From assembly GCA_011048995.1 (NCBI GenBank), contig DSCS01000058.1, positions 27,652 to 91,651 of the forward strand: DNA of 64,000 nt. The letters are read 5' to 3'. A program made the position numbers and the translations under genes. Shown here in pieces: positions 38,901-46,026 of this stretch; the stretch's first letter is position 1; each line of letters opens with the position of its first letter. This DNA comes from Bacillota bacterium. GTDB lineage: Bacteria; Macinerneyibacteriota; Macinerneyibacteria; Macinerneyibacteriales; DSCS01. The notes under the pieces were generated by a model. That model did no database searches, was not told where the DNA came from, and worked only from the letters and a program-made list of their open reading frames with translations.

Positions 38901-39388
38901 ATCCTCTCGCCCAGCTTGGCGCTGAGTACGGCATTTTCAACCTTAAGATAGTGATCCTGACGTGAAACATAGATGTTTTCCAGCCGCAAAGAGTAGATAT
39001 CAAGTTTCTTCTGTTTTTTCTCTCTTTCATCTTCTTCCCTCACAAAAAAAGAAAGATCTTCTTCATAAAGGATCGCATCACTGATTTTTAGGCTTAAAAG
39101 CGACAAGCCGTCTCTTTTAAAAAAGGTCATCGGAGAGATGATGAGATCGATCTCTTTGATAAACGATCTTTCGCCGAGCATCAGCCCTCTGGCCTTGAAA
39201 CGCAACGGAAAGACGTAGGCGAATTCAACTGTTTCCGTGCTCAATCCATACTGCTCCATAACAGGCGCCAATGTGTGTTTCAGCAAATAATCATCAACCC
39301 GGGCATATGAAACAAAAACAAAAAGGAAAAAAAGGATGCCGAGAGTGATCAGGACGTCTTTAGTCACAGAGAGAATGAACTGTTTCAC
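35999..39388 (-). CDS. tamB: TamB-like translocation and assembly module protein
   Basis: An 1129-residue envelope-spanning protein. One N-terminal inner membrane helix (about 12-28) is followed by a long repetitive beta-rich region with many short strands ending in charged turns, as in AsmA/TamB lipid-transfer bridges. The C-terminal DUF490 region is clear: VKGTVKFINVPFNITEGTVSFSN, LNISGDILNPNVSLSADDPTLTEADIISLL and a strand-rich end. The start is GTG immediately after the tamA stop (TGA-GTG), so the two are coupled. It would act with TamA in outer membrane protein insertion or phospholipid transport. Confidence 0.9.
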   Translation of the reverse strand: MKQFILSVTKDVLITLGILFFLFVFVSYARVDDYLLKHTLAPVMEQYGLSTETVEFAYVFPLRFKARGLMLGERSFIKEIDLIISPMTFFKRDGLSLLSLKISDAILYEEDLSFFVREEDEREKKQKKLDIYSLRLENIYVSRQDHYLKVENAVLSAKLGERMFISFRNIAGHMSYFNSRFLIENGQFSQTEKKADYTLAFRGLFNEGQAFFDGRIKSGNIISSLSLENVDLTGIMPGLTGRGGVQGEIKGSLKKPFFTGKAYFEDVHLGRATVQNGQYGIRITPEKISLSQIYATTGEGTLTGNLNVSLKARMGIDGDFQFNQLDFSEISSNFPLKTKLSGNISLNGKSDRFKDFNGTVKLKQLNGLVEDEKIDHGEVVFVKDRAHFRIEKASADIGREGHISLKGDYTRKFYNFDVEMKSVSLKRIFPRKQWGGAVHFKGAVNKDETGFSFMGYSTIDDLDYMERFKAESVNFFISVDERITANIYYSGLYYNDRKVSLSGKGDIDIDRKWEVFCLKNSNIVLTKDISAAVDVTARREKGKWTAASTKNIVEIRGQKVEYGFDSLSAEKMFWDVKSFFVRHRSSRTEFSFTFDRSWENSSLGIKGLIDLAEVNELFRLVPQMKGAVLFSTEKKEKGPSEIQISSDTVELQLSDFETMSYDDFFARWQLIKNELHLKEIRFDVAGKTNRLSGDFYLGTDKNPFTLNSFDVRGDLERVHSALLVNFATPDVSVTSGFFSGPVRFWYDGRFHLDADVSLDATQLIIFGLGDAFVHNIRGEAQVRDNRIIIDTFHGEVGERGKVFFKGTINDFIYDLMFDFRARFRDTMINNLWYFSGTGEGDIRLQSIEKGYTSMTGDIVVQNGLVSGDFSEMFALRDVKEVKGMDMNVHISAANNVWLRNNFTNIEIAPDFYYKRERKTDKVFFSGSIEAVKGTVKFINVPFNITEGTVSFSNSPEVLPAIDAKAETTVFYKQRIRIELNISGDILNPNVSLSADDPTLTEADIISLLTFSRPAYDMAGEDVFAQKIGEFATDYLQQMLFSPLRRSQWIDNISVRGNFLTAEDPYLDLQIGKYIRQDLYLSYQDDVFSGDTRRFDFIYYFNKNLSLQTGAAEQEGDFKYNIDFKIRFKY

Positions 39389-41140
39389 TCAGAACACCTG
39401 CCCTAAAACAAAATGCCATAATCCTTCCTCCTTGAAGTCTCTCATCCCGTAATTGATACGGATGATAAGAAACGGAAGGACATATCGCAACCCTCCTCCG
39501 AAAGAATCTTCCCCGTTTTGGAGATCCAAAGAATTATGCTTGTCAGCCCCGGCAGCTACATCCCAAAACAATTCTCCCCAAAATGAACCGGATAATAAAA
39601 ACCGATATTCCACATTCCCTAAAGCTGTCCTGTAAAAAGCATCCCCATATTCTTTGAAGGCATAACCTCTCAGGTCATAAGCTCCACCCAGAGAAAAGAG
39701 CTCATCATACGGGACAAGCAATTCCCCCCCCATGGGAGAGAGGGTTCTCAAAGCTCCGTGAAATGTCAGAATGTGATTATTCCGGGACAGATCCCAATAG
39801 AAAGCTCCTTCCCATTGGGTTTTGATATAATGAAAGTCCCCTTCCAAAAAACCGCCTGAGAAAAAACTTTTCCCTTTGAAAAAATATCCTGTTTCACGGG
39901 GATGGACTTTATTCGACAGATTATCCCTGTAATACTCGGCGATCAACCCGTTGGTAATCAACCATTCTTCTGTGGGGAGCATTCTCTCTTCACTATAGAT
40001 CTCCGAATAATAATCAAGACGTTTTTCATATCCTCCCAAAATCTCTTGATTCCCGCTCAGTTCTTTGCGTCCTATGATTTTAAAAGAAAGCTGTGTTTTT
40101 TTTCCATTGTCCTGATTTTCTTTTGCCGCAGAATTGATGAAAGCCAGATCAAAACGCCGGTTTAAAACCCAGCCCATGGAATAATTCAAATCAAACGAGA
40201 TCTTATGATTCATCGTTTCAAAGTCGATCTCATTGCTGTTCATAATACGAAAACGATGCATTTTATTGAAAACATTGTTATTTCCCCATTCAAGGCCTAT
40301 TCTCCCCACTGCGGGAGATGTGTAGCCGAAGTCCAGGCCCACCCATTTAGCCTTACCCTCCTTGACGTCCACCAAAAGGGTCACTGTCTGTCCTGCATCG
40401 ACAATAGAGATATTAATATCTTCAAAAACACCTAAAGAATAAATACGCTCCTGATAAAGGCGGATTTTATCAATGTTAAAAAGATCCCCTGAATGAAAAG
40501 GAGCTTCCCTTAAAACAAAACGAACCGGAATGCGGTCAAGCCCGGTACAGTAGATCTCGCCAAAATAAAAGCGCTGCCCTTTTTCCGCCACAATTTCCAA
40601 AGTGGTCTCGTAAGGCCCGATTTTTACTTTTTTTATAATAATATGAGGTTTGTAGTAGCCTTTTTTTTGATAATCTTCTGTCAGAAGAATCGTCAATGTC
40701 TGCTCAATACTCAAAGACCATCGTTGATGAAGAAATCGTTTTCTTAATTGTGATGCAATTTCATTTTCCGGAGAAAAAAGAAGCCCGGTTATGATCTCCG
40801 GCTTCCCTTCTTCGATAAAAAACTGAATGACAACACCATCAGGGACAGTTTCGTACTCGGCTGTGATCCGGGCATCGGGAAATCCGTTATCCCGGTAATA
40901 CTTCTTCAGCCCGTCGACATCATCATAGAAAATATAGGGGAAAAAAGGAGTGTCAGGAAACATCTTCATGCGTTCACGGATACGCTCCACTTTAATCGCC
41001 TTGTTTCCTTGAATCTTGATCTCTTTGATAACCCCGTTTTCTCCCTGCATAGGAAGAAAGAAGAATAAAGAAAGGAAAATAAGGAGGGTAAACCGCTTTA
41101 CACGGTTAAAGTTTTCCCCGCCTTTATACATTTTGTACAA
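39389..41140 (-). CDS. tamA: TamA/BamA-like outer membrane assembly protein
   Basis: An Omp85-family protein of up to 583 residues. After a hydrophobic signal (about 15-33) come POTRA-type domains (about 40-275; [42 protein letters not shown]) and a C-terminal barrel with the GGAYDLRGY segment (the RGF/RGY element), ending in FVLGQVF with a terminal Phe as outer membrane barrels do. The reading frame starts within rpmB: ATG 41140 or 41131 overlaps it by 43 or 34 bases and neither has a good ribosome binding site. Pairing with tamB favours TamA over BamA. Confidence 0.88.
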   Translation of the reverse strand: MYKMYKGGENFNRVKRFTLLIFLSLFFFLPMQGENGVIKEIKIQGNKAIKVERIRERMKMFPDTPFFPYIFYDDVDGLKKYYRDNGFPDARITAEYETVPDGVVIQFFIEEGKPEIITGLLFSPENEIASQLRKRFLHQRWSLSIEQTLTILLTEDYQKKGYYKPHIIIKKVKIGPYETTLEIVAEKGQRFYFGEIYCTGLDRIPVRFVLREAPFHSGDLFNIDKIRLYQERIYSLGVFEDINISIVDAGQTVTLLVDVKEGKAKWVGLDFGYTSPAVGRIGLEWGNNNVFNKMHRFRIMNSNEIDFETMNHKISFDLNYSMGWVLNRRFDLAFINSAAKENQDNGKKTQLSFKIIGRKELSGNQEILGGYEKRLDYYSEIYSEERMLPTEEWLITNGLIAEYYRDNLSNKVHPRETGYFFKGKSFFSGGFLEGDFHYIKTQWEGAFYWDLSRNNHILTFHGALRTLSPMGGELLVPYDELFSLGGAYDLRGYAFKEYGDAFYRTALGNVEYRFLLSGSFWGELFWDVAAGADKHNSLDLQNGEDSFGGGLRYVLPFLIIRINYGMRDFKEEGLWHFVLGQVF

Positions 41141-41286
41141 GCGTATACTTTCTTGATTTCTCCGGACTTTTCAACAGTGACTTTCTGGAGATTAGGATTA
41201 AAAGTCCGTCTTGTCTTGTTATTAGAATGGCTGACAGCATTTCCTGTCATCGCTTTTTTCCCGCAAAAATGGCATACCCTGGACAT
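41098..41286 (-). CDS. rpmB: 50S ribosomal protein L28, zinc-binding form
   Basis: A 62-residue L28: [28 protein letters not shown] then [13 protein letters not shown]. The two CxxC pairs mark the zinc-binding (C+) type. ATG 41286 has AAGGAG nine bases upstream; the track start is a TTG nine bases earlier. Its end overlaps the tamA start region, so the outer membrane assembly genes may be translated in step with a ribosomal protein. Confidence 0.95.
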   Translation of the reverse strand: MSRVCHFCGKKAMTGNAVSHSNNKTRRTFNPNLQKVTVEKSGEIKKVYACTKCIKAGKTLTV

Positions 41287-41315
41287 AGTGATCAACTCCT
41301 TCTCAATGCGGGCTT

Positions 41316-41343
41316 ATCATACCATCTCAATATGATATTGCAA
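41316..41343 (-). promoter_or_regulatory. Promoter of rpmB-tamA-tamB
   Basis: Minus-strand TTGCAA (41338-41343) and TATGAT (41316-41321), 16 bp apart. Confidence 0.65.
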
Positions 41344-41351
41344 GCCTTTTT

Positions 41352-41741
41352 TTATTGTATTGCTTTTTTTGCTTCATCCCATAACCGGTTCATTTCATTC
41401 AGCGATAATTGGGAAAACACGGCCCCTTCTCGGGCGGCTTTCTCTCTGATATAGGAAAAACGAACCGAAAACTTATCGTTTGTCATGGCCAAACATTCAG
41501 AAGGAGTATGAGGGATAAAGCGCGAAAGTTTAATAACGGAGAAGAGAAGATCTCCGAATTCTTCAGCAATACTCTCCCTTTGCCCCTGTTCAAACTCAAT
41601 GTGAAGCTCTTCCACTTCTTCCCTTATCTTATCCAGCACACCCGTGACATCAGGCCAGTCAAAACCGGTTTTGCAGGCTGTTTTCTGAATAGACCGGGAA
41701 CGTTCCCATTCCCGGCCCATGCCGTGTTGTCCGTCGTTCAT
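41352..41741 (-). CDS. mazG: Single-domain MazG-type NTP pyrophosphohydrolase
   Basis: A 129-residue all-alpha pyrophosphatase domain. The metal-binding signature is CKTGFDWPDVTGVLDKIREEVEEL with downstream EEFGDLLFSVIKLSRF, matching the C-terminal half of two-domain MazG. It would hydrolyse NTPs or modified nucleotides to NMPs. ATG 41741 follows the UPF0173 stop by one base (TGA-T-ATG); the track extends 43 codons into that gene. Confidence 0.88.
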   Translation of the reverse strand: MNDGQHGMGREWERSRSIQKTACKTGFDWPDVTGVLDKIREEVEELHIEFEQGQRESIAEEFGDLLFSVIKLSRFIPHTPSECLAMTNDKFSVRFSYIREKAAREGAVFSQLSLNEMNRLWDEAKKAIQ

Positions 41742-41742
41742 A

Positions 41743-42420
41743 TCAGAGCTCGATTTCCTCTCCCGGTTTGACATACAGCCCTTCCATGCCCCTGTCATTG
41801 ATCTTTTTAACAAAATCCTCCGGGGAGGCTTCAATGACTTCAAAGGTATTGTAATGGATAGGGATGACATGTTTCGGACGTATCATCTCCGCCGCTTTTA
41901 CAGCGTCGTCGACGTCCATTGTGAAATTACCCCCGATGGGAAGAAAAGCATAATCTATCGAATAATCTTCCAACAGTTTCATGTCAAGGGTCAGAGCCGT
42001 ATCTCCTGCATAATAGAAGCGTTTCCCCTCTGTTTCCCATAAAAAGCCGCAGGGATGTCCTAAATAATGTATTTCATGTTTGGTAATATGCCCGCTGCCG
42101 TGAATCGCGTTGACAAGTTTTACCCATCCGAAAGGAAAACGGAATTTCCCTCCGATATGCATAGGGTGTGTAAGAACATCCTGCCAACTGCACCAAATAG
42201 CCAATTCATATGGAGCGATAATCGTCGCTCCGTTTCTCTTGGCAAAATCAACAGCATCTCCCACATGATCACCGTGGCCGTGAGAGATAAAAATATAATC
42301 AGGAGAAAAATCATAATGCTTGCCTTTTACCCAGGGGTTCCCTGTGATAAAGGGGTCGATCAATATCTTTGTCTCACCTTCAAAATAAAGGGCTGAGTGG
42401 CCCACATACATTATTTTCAT
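41743..42420 (-). CDS. UPF0173 metal-dependent hydrolase (beta-lactamase fold)
   Basis: A 225-residue metallo-beta-lactamase-fold protein. The metal site is ISHGHGDHVGDAVDFA with later HGSGH, YYAGDTALT and HVIPIHYNTF. The N-terminal MKIMYVGHSALYFE is typical of the UPF0173 (YtkL-like) family, whose substrate is unknown. It lies 13 bases after sppA in the small protein-sppA-UPF0173-mazG operon. Confidence 0.9.
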   Translation of the reverse strand: MKIMYVGHSALYFEGETKILIDPFITGNPWVKGKHYDFSPDYIFISHGHGDHVGDAVDFAKRNGATIIAPYELAIWCSWQDVLTHPMHIGGKFRFPFGWVKLVNAIHGSGHITKHEIHYLGHPCGFLWETEGKRFYYAGDTALTLDMKLLEDYSIDYAFLPIGGNFTMDVDDAVKAAEMIRPKHVIPIHYNTFEVIEASPEDFVKKINDRGMEGLYVKPGEEIEL

Positions 42421-42433
42421 TATCCACCACCTC

Positions 42434-44158
42434 CTAAAATACCTCGTCCAACCCTGTGTATATAAACTGGGTCCTTACCGGCCTCTCATCAAGCAAAGAA
42501 TCCACAAAAGCGCTGACGGAGATCTCATCTCGTCTCACACCCATAAAAGAGCCCTCACGAAGTCTTTCCCAGAATGACTGAGTCTCAGGATAAATAACGA
42601 TTTGAGCCTTTTCAATACCTAATTCTTGCTGCATACCGTAAACAGCCTCCTGCAGTCCGCCTATTTCATCGGCCAATCCCATGGAGACGAACTCATCACC
42701 TAAATAGATCTTTCCTTGAGCCAACTCTTCCACACGTTCCATAGATAAACCGCGCCCTTCTGCGACCCGGGTTTTAAATTCTATATATGTTTTCTCCATG
42801 CTCTGTTTCATGCGTTGTATTTCATCCGGAGTGACCTCTTTAAAAGGATTACCAAAACCGGAATACCGTCCGGCTGCAATGACCTGATAGTCCAGTCCAA
42901 GTTTTTTCTCTGTCAGTTCTTTTAAATTGGGCAGCATGGCGACGACCCCGATGGAACCGACGATAGAAGAAGAATCCACATAGATCTTGTGGGCAGGAGC
43001 AGAAATATAATACCCGCCTGAGGCCCCTACACCGCCGATGGAGACATAGACGGGTTTTGAACGGGCGGCCTCTTCCAGAGAAGCCCACATGATATCACTG
43101 GCCAAAGCACTGCCGCCGGGGCTGTCCACACGGACAATGATCCCTTTGATATCATCACGCTTGCCGGCCTTACCGACCATATCCGTAAACGTCTCTTCCC
43201 CGAGAGTTTGTGCTCCTCCTGTCAAAGGGTTGTAAGAATTTTTGCTTTTCCCCATGACAATCGTCCCCTGGGCATAGATCAGAGCGATCTTGTCCCGCGC
43301 CATGGGCAGCCTGTTTTTAAGTGCATAATCTTTCAGCGAAACGAATTTTTCCTTGTCCAGGCCGGTCGCAGCTAAAAATTCGCTTTCATACCCCACATGA
43401 TCGACAAGATTAAACTCTAAAGCCTTTTGGGGAGTAATGAGAAAATAATCTCCATTTAAAATCTTTTGTTCAAAAGTGTTCCTATCCATTTTTCGCGCTT
43501 CGGCGTATTCTCTGATAAACCTGTGAAATGCCCCTTTGACAATAGACTCCAAATTACTGCGCAATTCGGGCGACATCCGCTGCTGAGTGAAATTTTCTCC
43601 GGTGCCTTTATAATCTCCCATATGAATGACAGTAAAGCGAATCCCTAATTTATCCAGCATTCTTTTATAAAAAGGCATACTGTAATAGTAACCTCTCAAA
43701 TCAATAAAGGAGGAGACCGAAGGTTGAATCCAGATTTCATCGGCTAAGGCCGCTGCCTGCAAAGAGCCGGTATCCAAATAATCATAATAGGCATAAACCT
43801 TTTTCCCTGTGTTTTTGATTACCCTGACAAGACGGTTGATCTCTTCGATTTGCCACCCGGGAACATTGCGGTATTGTATCAAAAGGGCTGAGACCTTCTC
43901 ATCATCCTTTACACTCTTCAAAGATTCCATGAGGGAATAATAACCGGCTTCAGATCCTGACCAAAATCCCTGTTCCTGGTAGGGTAAAGGGCCTTGAAAA
44001 TCCAACACAAGGGTTGAATTCTCTGTGACTTTAACCGCTTTAGGCCCGGACAAGTTCCCCATGAAGGAAGAAACAAGAATAACACCCAGAAACATCAGTC
44101 CGATGACGACAAGCAGAGCAATAAGGCACCCTTTATTTTTTTTCTTTTTATCTTTCAT
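42434..44158 (-). CDS. sppA: Signal peptide peptidase SppA, long (67K) type
   Basis: A 574-residue inner membrane serine protease that degrades cleaved signal peptides. One N-terminal membrane helix (about 11-33) precedes two S49 domains. The Lys of the Ser-Lys dyad is in GDYKGTGENF in the first half; the Ser is in RVDSPGGSALASDI in the second, as in the E. coli long form. ATG 44158 (with GAGGG) is chosen; the track start lies inside the upstream small gene. It follows that 65-codon gene by 7 bases. Confidence 0.92.
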   Translation of the reverse strand: MKDKKKKNKGCLIALLVVIGLMFLGVILVSSFMGNLSGPKAVKVTENSTLVLDFQGPLPYQEQGFWSGSEAGYYSLMESLKSVKDDEKVSALLIQYRNVPGWQIEEINRLVRVIKNTGKKVYAYYDYLDTGSLQAAALADEIWIQPSVSSFIDLRGYYYSMPFYKRMLDKLGIRFTVIHMGDYKGTGENFTQQRMSPELRSNLESIVKGAFHRFIREYAEARKMDRNTFEQKILNGDYFLITPQKALEFNLVDHVGYESEFLAATGLDKEKFVSLKDYALKNRLPMARDKIALIYAQGTIVMGKSKNSYNPLTGGAQTLGEETFTDMVGKAGKRDDIKGIIVRVDSPGGSALASDIMWASLEEAARSKPVYVSIGGVGASGGYYISAPAHKIYVDSSSIVGSIGVVAMLPNLKELTEKKLGLDYQVIAAGRYSGFGNPFKEVTPDEIQRMKQSMEKTYIEFKTRVAEGRGLSMERVEELAQGKIYLGDEFVSMGLADEIGGLQEAVYGMQQELGIEKAQIVIYPETQSFWERLREGSFMGVRRDEISVSAFVDSLLDERPVRTQFIYTGLDEVF

Positions 44159-44165
44159 CGTGCCC

Positions 44166-44363
44166 TCACTTTTTTGTTTTATCCGGATACAGTGCTTCTT
44201 CAAACTCTTTCTGCATCTGTTTGACCTCTTCATAATAAGCTTGTACTCTCCTTTTCACACTGTCGATATCTTCAAGCATTATGGAAAGGTCTCTTGCCAG
44301 ATATTCTAACCTGCTGTGAACCAGCATATCCCATTCATACTCATTTTTTTTCTTTTTCAGCAT
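44166..44363 (-). CDS. Small coiled-coil protein upstream of sppA, function unknown
   Basis: A 65-residue, highly charged protein beginning MLKKKKNEYEWDMLV. Most of it looks like one continuous helix with heptad-like hydrophobic spacing (LARDLSIMLEDIDSVKRRVQAYYEEV). There is no signal peptide or membrane segment. It has a strong ribosome binding site (AGGAGG, 4 bases before ATG), a consensus promoter, and stops 7 bases before sppA, so it is very likely a real, co-translated gene. I do not recognise its family. Confidence 0.72.
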   Translation of the reverse strand: MLKKKKNEYEWDMLVHSRLEYLARDLSIMLEDIDSVKRRVQAYYEEVKQMQKEFEEALYPDKTKK

Positions 44364-44375
44364 AAAACCTCCTGT

Positions 44376-44390
44376 CATTGATTATCAATG
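44376..44390. promoter_or_regulatory. Perfect 15-base palindrome at the sppA operon transcription start
   Basis: CATTGAT-T-ATCAATG, a 7 bp inverted repeat with one central base. It adjoins the -10 hexamer and spans the predicted transcription start, a classic repressor position. Confidence 0.55.
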
Positions 44391-44418
44391 ATTATAGAAA
44401 AAAGATGAATAGTGTCAA
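44391..44418 (-). promoter_or_regulatory. Promoter of the small protein-sppA-UPF0173-mazG operon
   Basis: Minus-strand TTGACA (44413-44418) and TATAAT (44391-44396) are perfect hexamers 16 bp apart. Confidence 0.85.
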
Positions 44419-44443
44419 GGTTAAAAAAGGAGAACACACAGGG

Positions 44444-44472
44444 AAAAGGGGAGCGGGAAAAGACCCGCCCCC
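44444..44472 (-). terminator. Rho-independent terminator after DUF1858 gene
   Basis: Minus-strand GGGGGCGGG-TCTTTT-CCCGCTCCCC stem with a one-base bulge, followed by TTTT, about 10 bases after the stop codon. Confidence 0.68.
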
Positions 44473-44481
44473 TGAACGGCC

Positions 44482-44679
44482 CTATTCGACAAGGGCATTA
44501 AGCTTTTTCAGGACATCATCAATATCCATACCATGCGCTTTCACTCCCTGCTCCAATGTCTCGAACTGAGCAGCAAAGCAGCCGATGCATCCTAAACCCA
44601 TGCGGCCCAATTCGGCAGCGGCCTGAGGATATTGGCTGATAATGTCTTTAAGCGGCATCTCTTTCGTGATTTTTCCCAT
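44482..44679 (-). CDS. DUF1858 redox-disulfide domain protein
   Basis: A 65-residue protein composed only of the DUF1858 domain, often described as a hybrid-cluster-protein-associated redox disulfide domain. The CxxC is in GLGCIGCFAAQFETLEQG, and GMDIDDVLKKLN closes the fold. AAGGAGG precedes the ATG. It follows pepP by 9 bases. The electron partner is unknown. Confidence 0.88.
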   Translation of the reverse strand: MGKITKEMPLKDIISQYPQAAAELGRMGLGCIGCFAAQFETLEQGVKAHGMDIDDVLKKLNALVE

Positions 44680-44688
44680 GATTCCTCC

Positions 44689-45957
44689 TTATTTTTTCAT
44701 GATCGTCATGATCTCTTCAGGCTCTTTTGCAATGGACTTCGATAAATTCAGTGCCTGATTCCTTTTGATGACAATATCATCTTCTATTCGTATTCCTAAT
44801 TTTTTCTCTTTGATATAAAGCCCCGGCTCAACCGTAATAACGGCATTCACAGAAAGGGGCTGTTGTCTGTTTAACCCCAAATCATGGGTATCAAGCCCCA
44901 GATAATGACTAACTCCATGATAATAATAGCGGCTGACATCTTCCGGTTTTTCTATCAGCTTATCTTTTTGAAGAGCGTCTTTCAGCGTCTCGATAACAAT
45001 ATCATTCAGCTCCCCGAGTTTTTTCCCGGGCTTGGCAGCATCAATGACCTTCTTATTGCAATCCAAGACCATCTTATAATACTTTAACTGCTCAGGAGTA
45101 AACTTCCCTGAGACGGGTATTGTCCGGCTGATATCGGCGGAATAAAGCCCGTATTCAGCTCCAACATCAAACAAAATCATCTCTCCCTCTTGCACAATTT
45201 TGTCGCATTCCACGTAATGGAGGACAACGGCGTTTTCTCCTGCGGCGACAATAGAATTGAAAGCAATGTCCCCCCCCTGACGCCTGAACTCATATTCCAC
45301 CAACGCCCGGATCTGATATTCTGTCATCCCCGGTTTGATCTTCCGCCAAGTCTTATGCAAAGCCGTCTTCGTCATTTTGACGGCCTCTTTCAAAAACTTG
45401 ATCTCAACAGGGCTCTTTTTCGTCCGCATTAATTTAAAGATATCCAATGCGTTTGATATACGCAGGTGAGGAAAGTTGTCACGCAGCACCTGAACATTTG
45501 CCATCACCGGAGATGACTTCGAAGATATCGACCACTGATAGGGATATGGAATCCAGGCTCTTTGACTTTGATTGAGCAAAGCGGCTGTAAGCCCGTCTGA
45601 TTGAGAAAGATAATAGACTTCCTCAATCCCTGAAATCCGGGACGCTTCTTCTTTTCCCAACCGGTACCCTGCCCATTTCTCTTTATCAGGATCCTTCTCC
45701 TGTACAAAGAGGATCTCCCTGGCATCGCCTTTGGGCCCTTTCACAATCAGGAGAAGCCCTTCACTCTCTTTAACCCCGGTCAGATAATAATAATTACTGT
45801 CCTGCCGAAAAGGATAGACATTGTCCAAACCATTGCGTAAACGTTGTTCTGTCCCGGCATAGACGATCAGCATATCACCGGTTTCAAGATAATTCTTTGA
45901 AAGGTAACGCCTTCTTTTTTTCAATTCATCACTTGCCAAAGGTATTTCGCGTGCCAT
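44689..45957 (-). CDS. pepP: Xaa-Pro aminopeptidase (M24B)
   Basis: A 422-residue pita-bread-fold metallopeptidase removing N-terminal residues ahead of proline. An N-terminal domain (about 1-165; NGLDNVYPFRQDSNYYYLTG) precedes the catalytic domain with metal ligands in FDVGAEYG, YSADISRTIP, HGVSHYLGLDTHD, VEPGLYI and GIRIEDD. It has its own promoter and leads a two-gene operon with the DUF1858 gene. Confidence 0.94.
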   Translation of the reverse strand: MAREIPLASDELKKRRRYLSKNYLETGDMLIVYAGTEQRLRNGLDNVYPFRQDSNYYYLTGVKESEGLLLIVKGPKGDAREILFVQEKDPDKEKWAGYRLGKEEASRISGIEEVYYLSQSDGLTAALLNQSQRAWIPYPYQWSISSKSSPVMANVQVLRDNFPHLRISNALDIFKLMRTKKSPVEIKFLKEAVKMTKTALHKTWRKIKPGMTEYQIRALVEYEFRRQGGDIAFNSIVAAGENAVVLHYVECDKIVQEGEMILFDVGAEYGLYSADISRTIPVSGKFTPEQLKYYKMVLDCNKKVIDAAKPGKKLGELNDIVIETLKDALQKDKLIEKPEDVSRYYYHGVSHYLGLDTHDLGLNRQQPLSVNAVITVEPGLYIKEKKLGIRIEDDIVIKRNQALNLSKSIAKEPEEIMTIMKK

Positions 45958-45993
45958 AACTCTCCTTCCTCAACAGGGAGCTTCTACGCCCCT

Positions 45994-46021
45994 ATTATAT
46001 ATCATTGTACTAACATTACAA
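45994..46021 (-). promoter_or_regulatory. Promoter of pepP
   Basis: Minus-strand TTGTAA (46016-46021) and TATAAT (45994-45999), 16 bp apart. Confidence 0.65.
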
Positions 46022-46026
46022 TTCTT

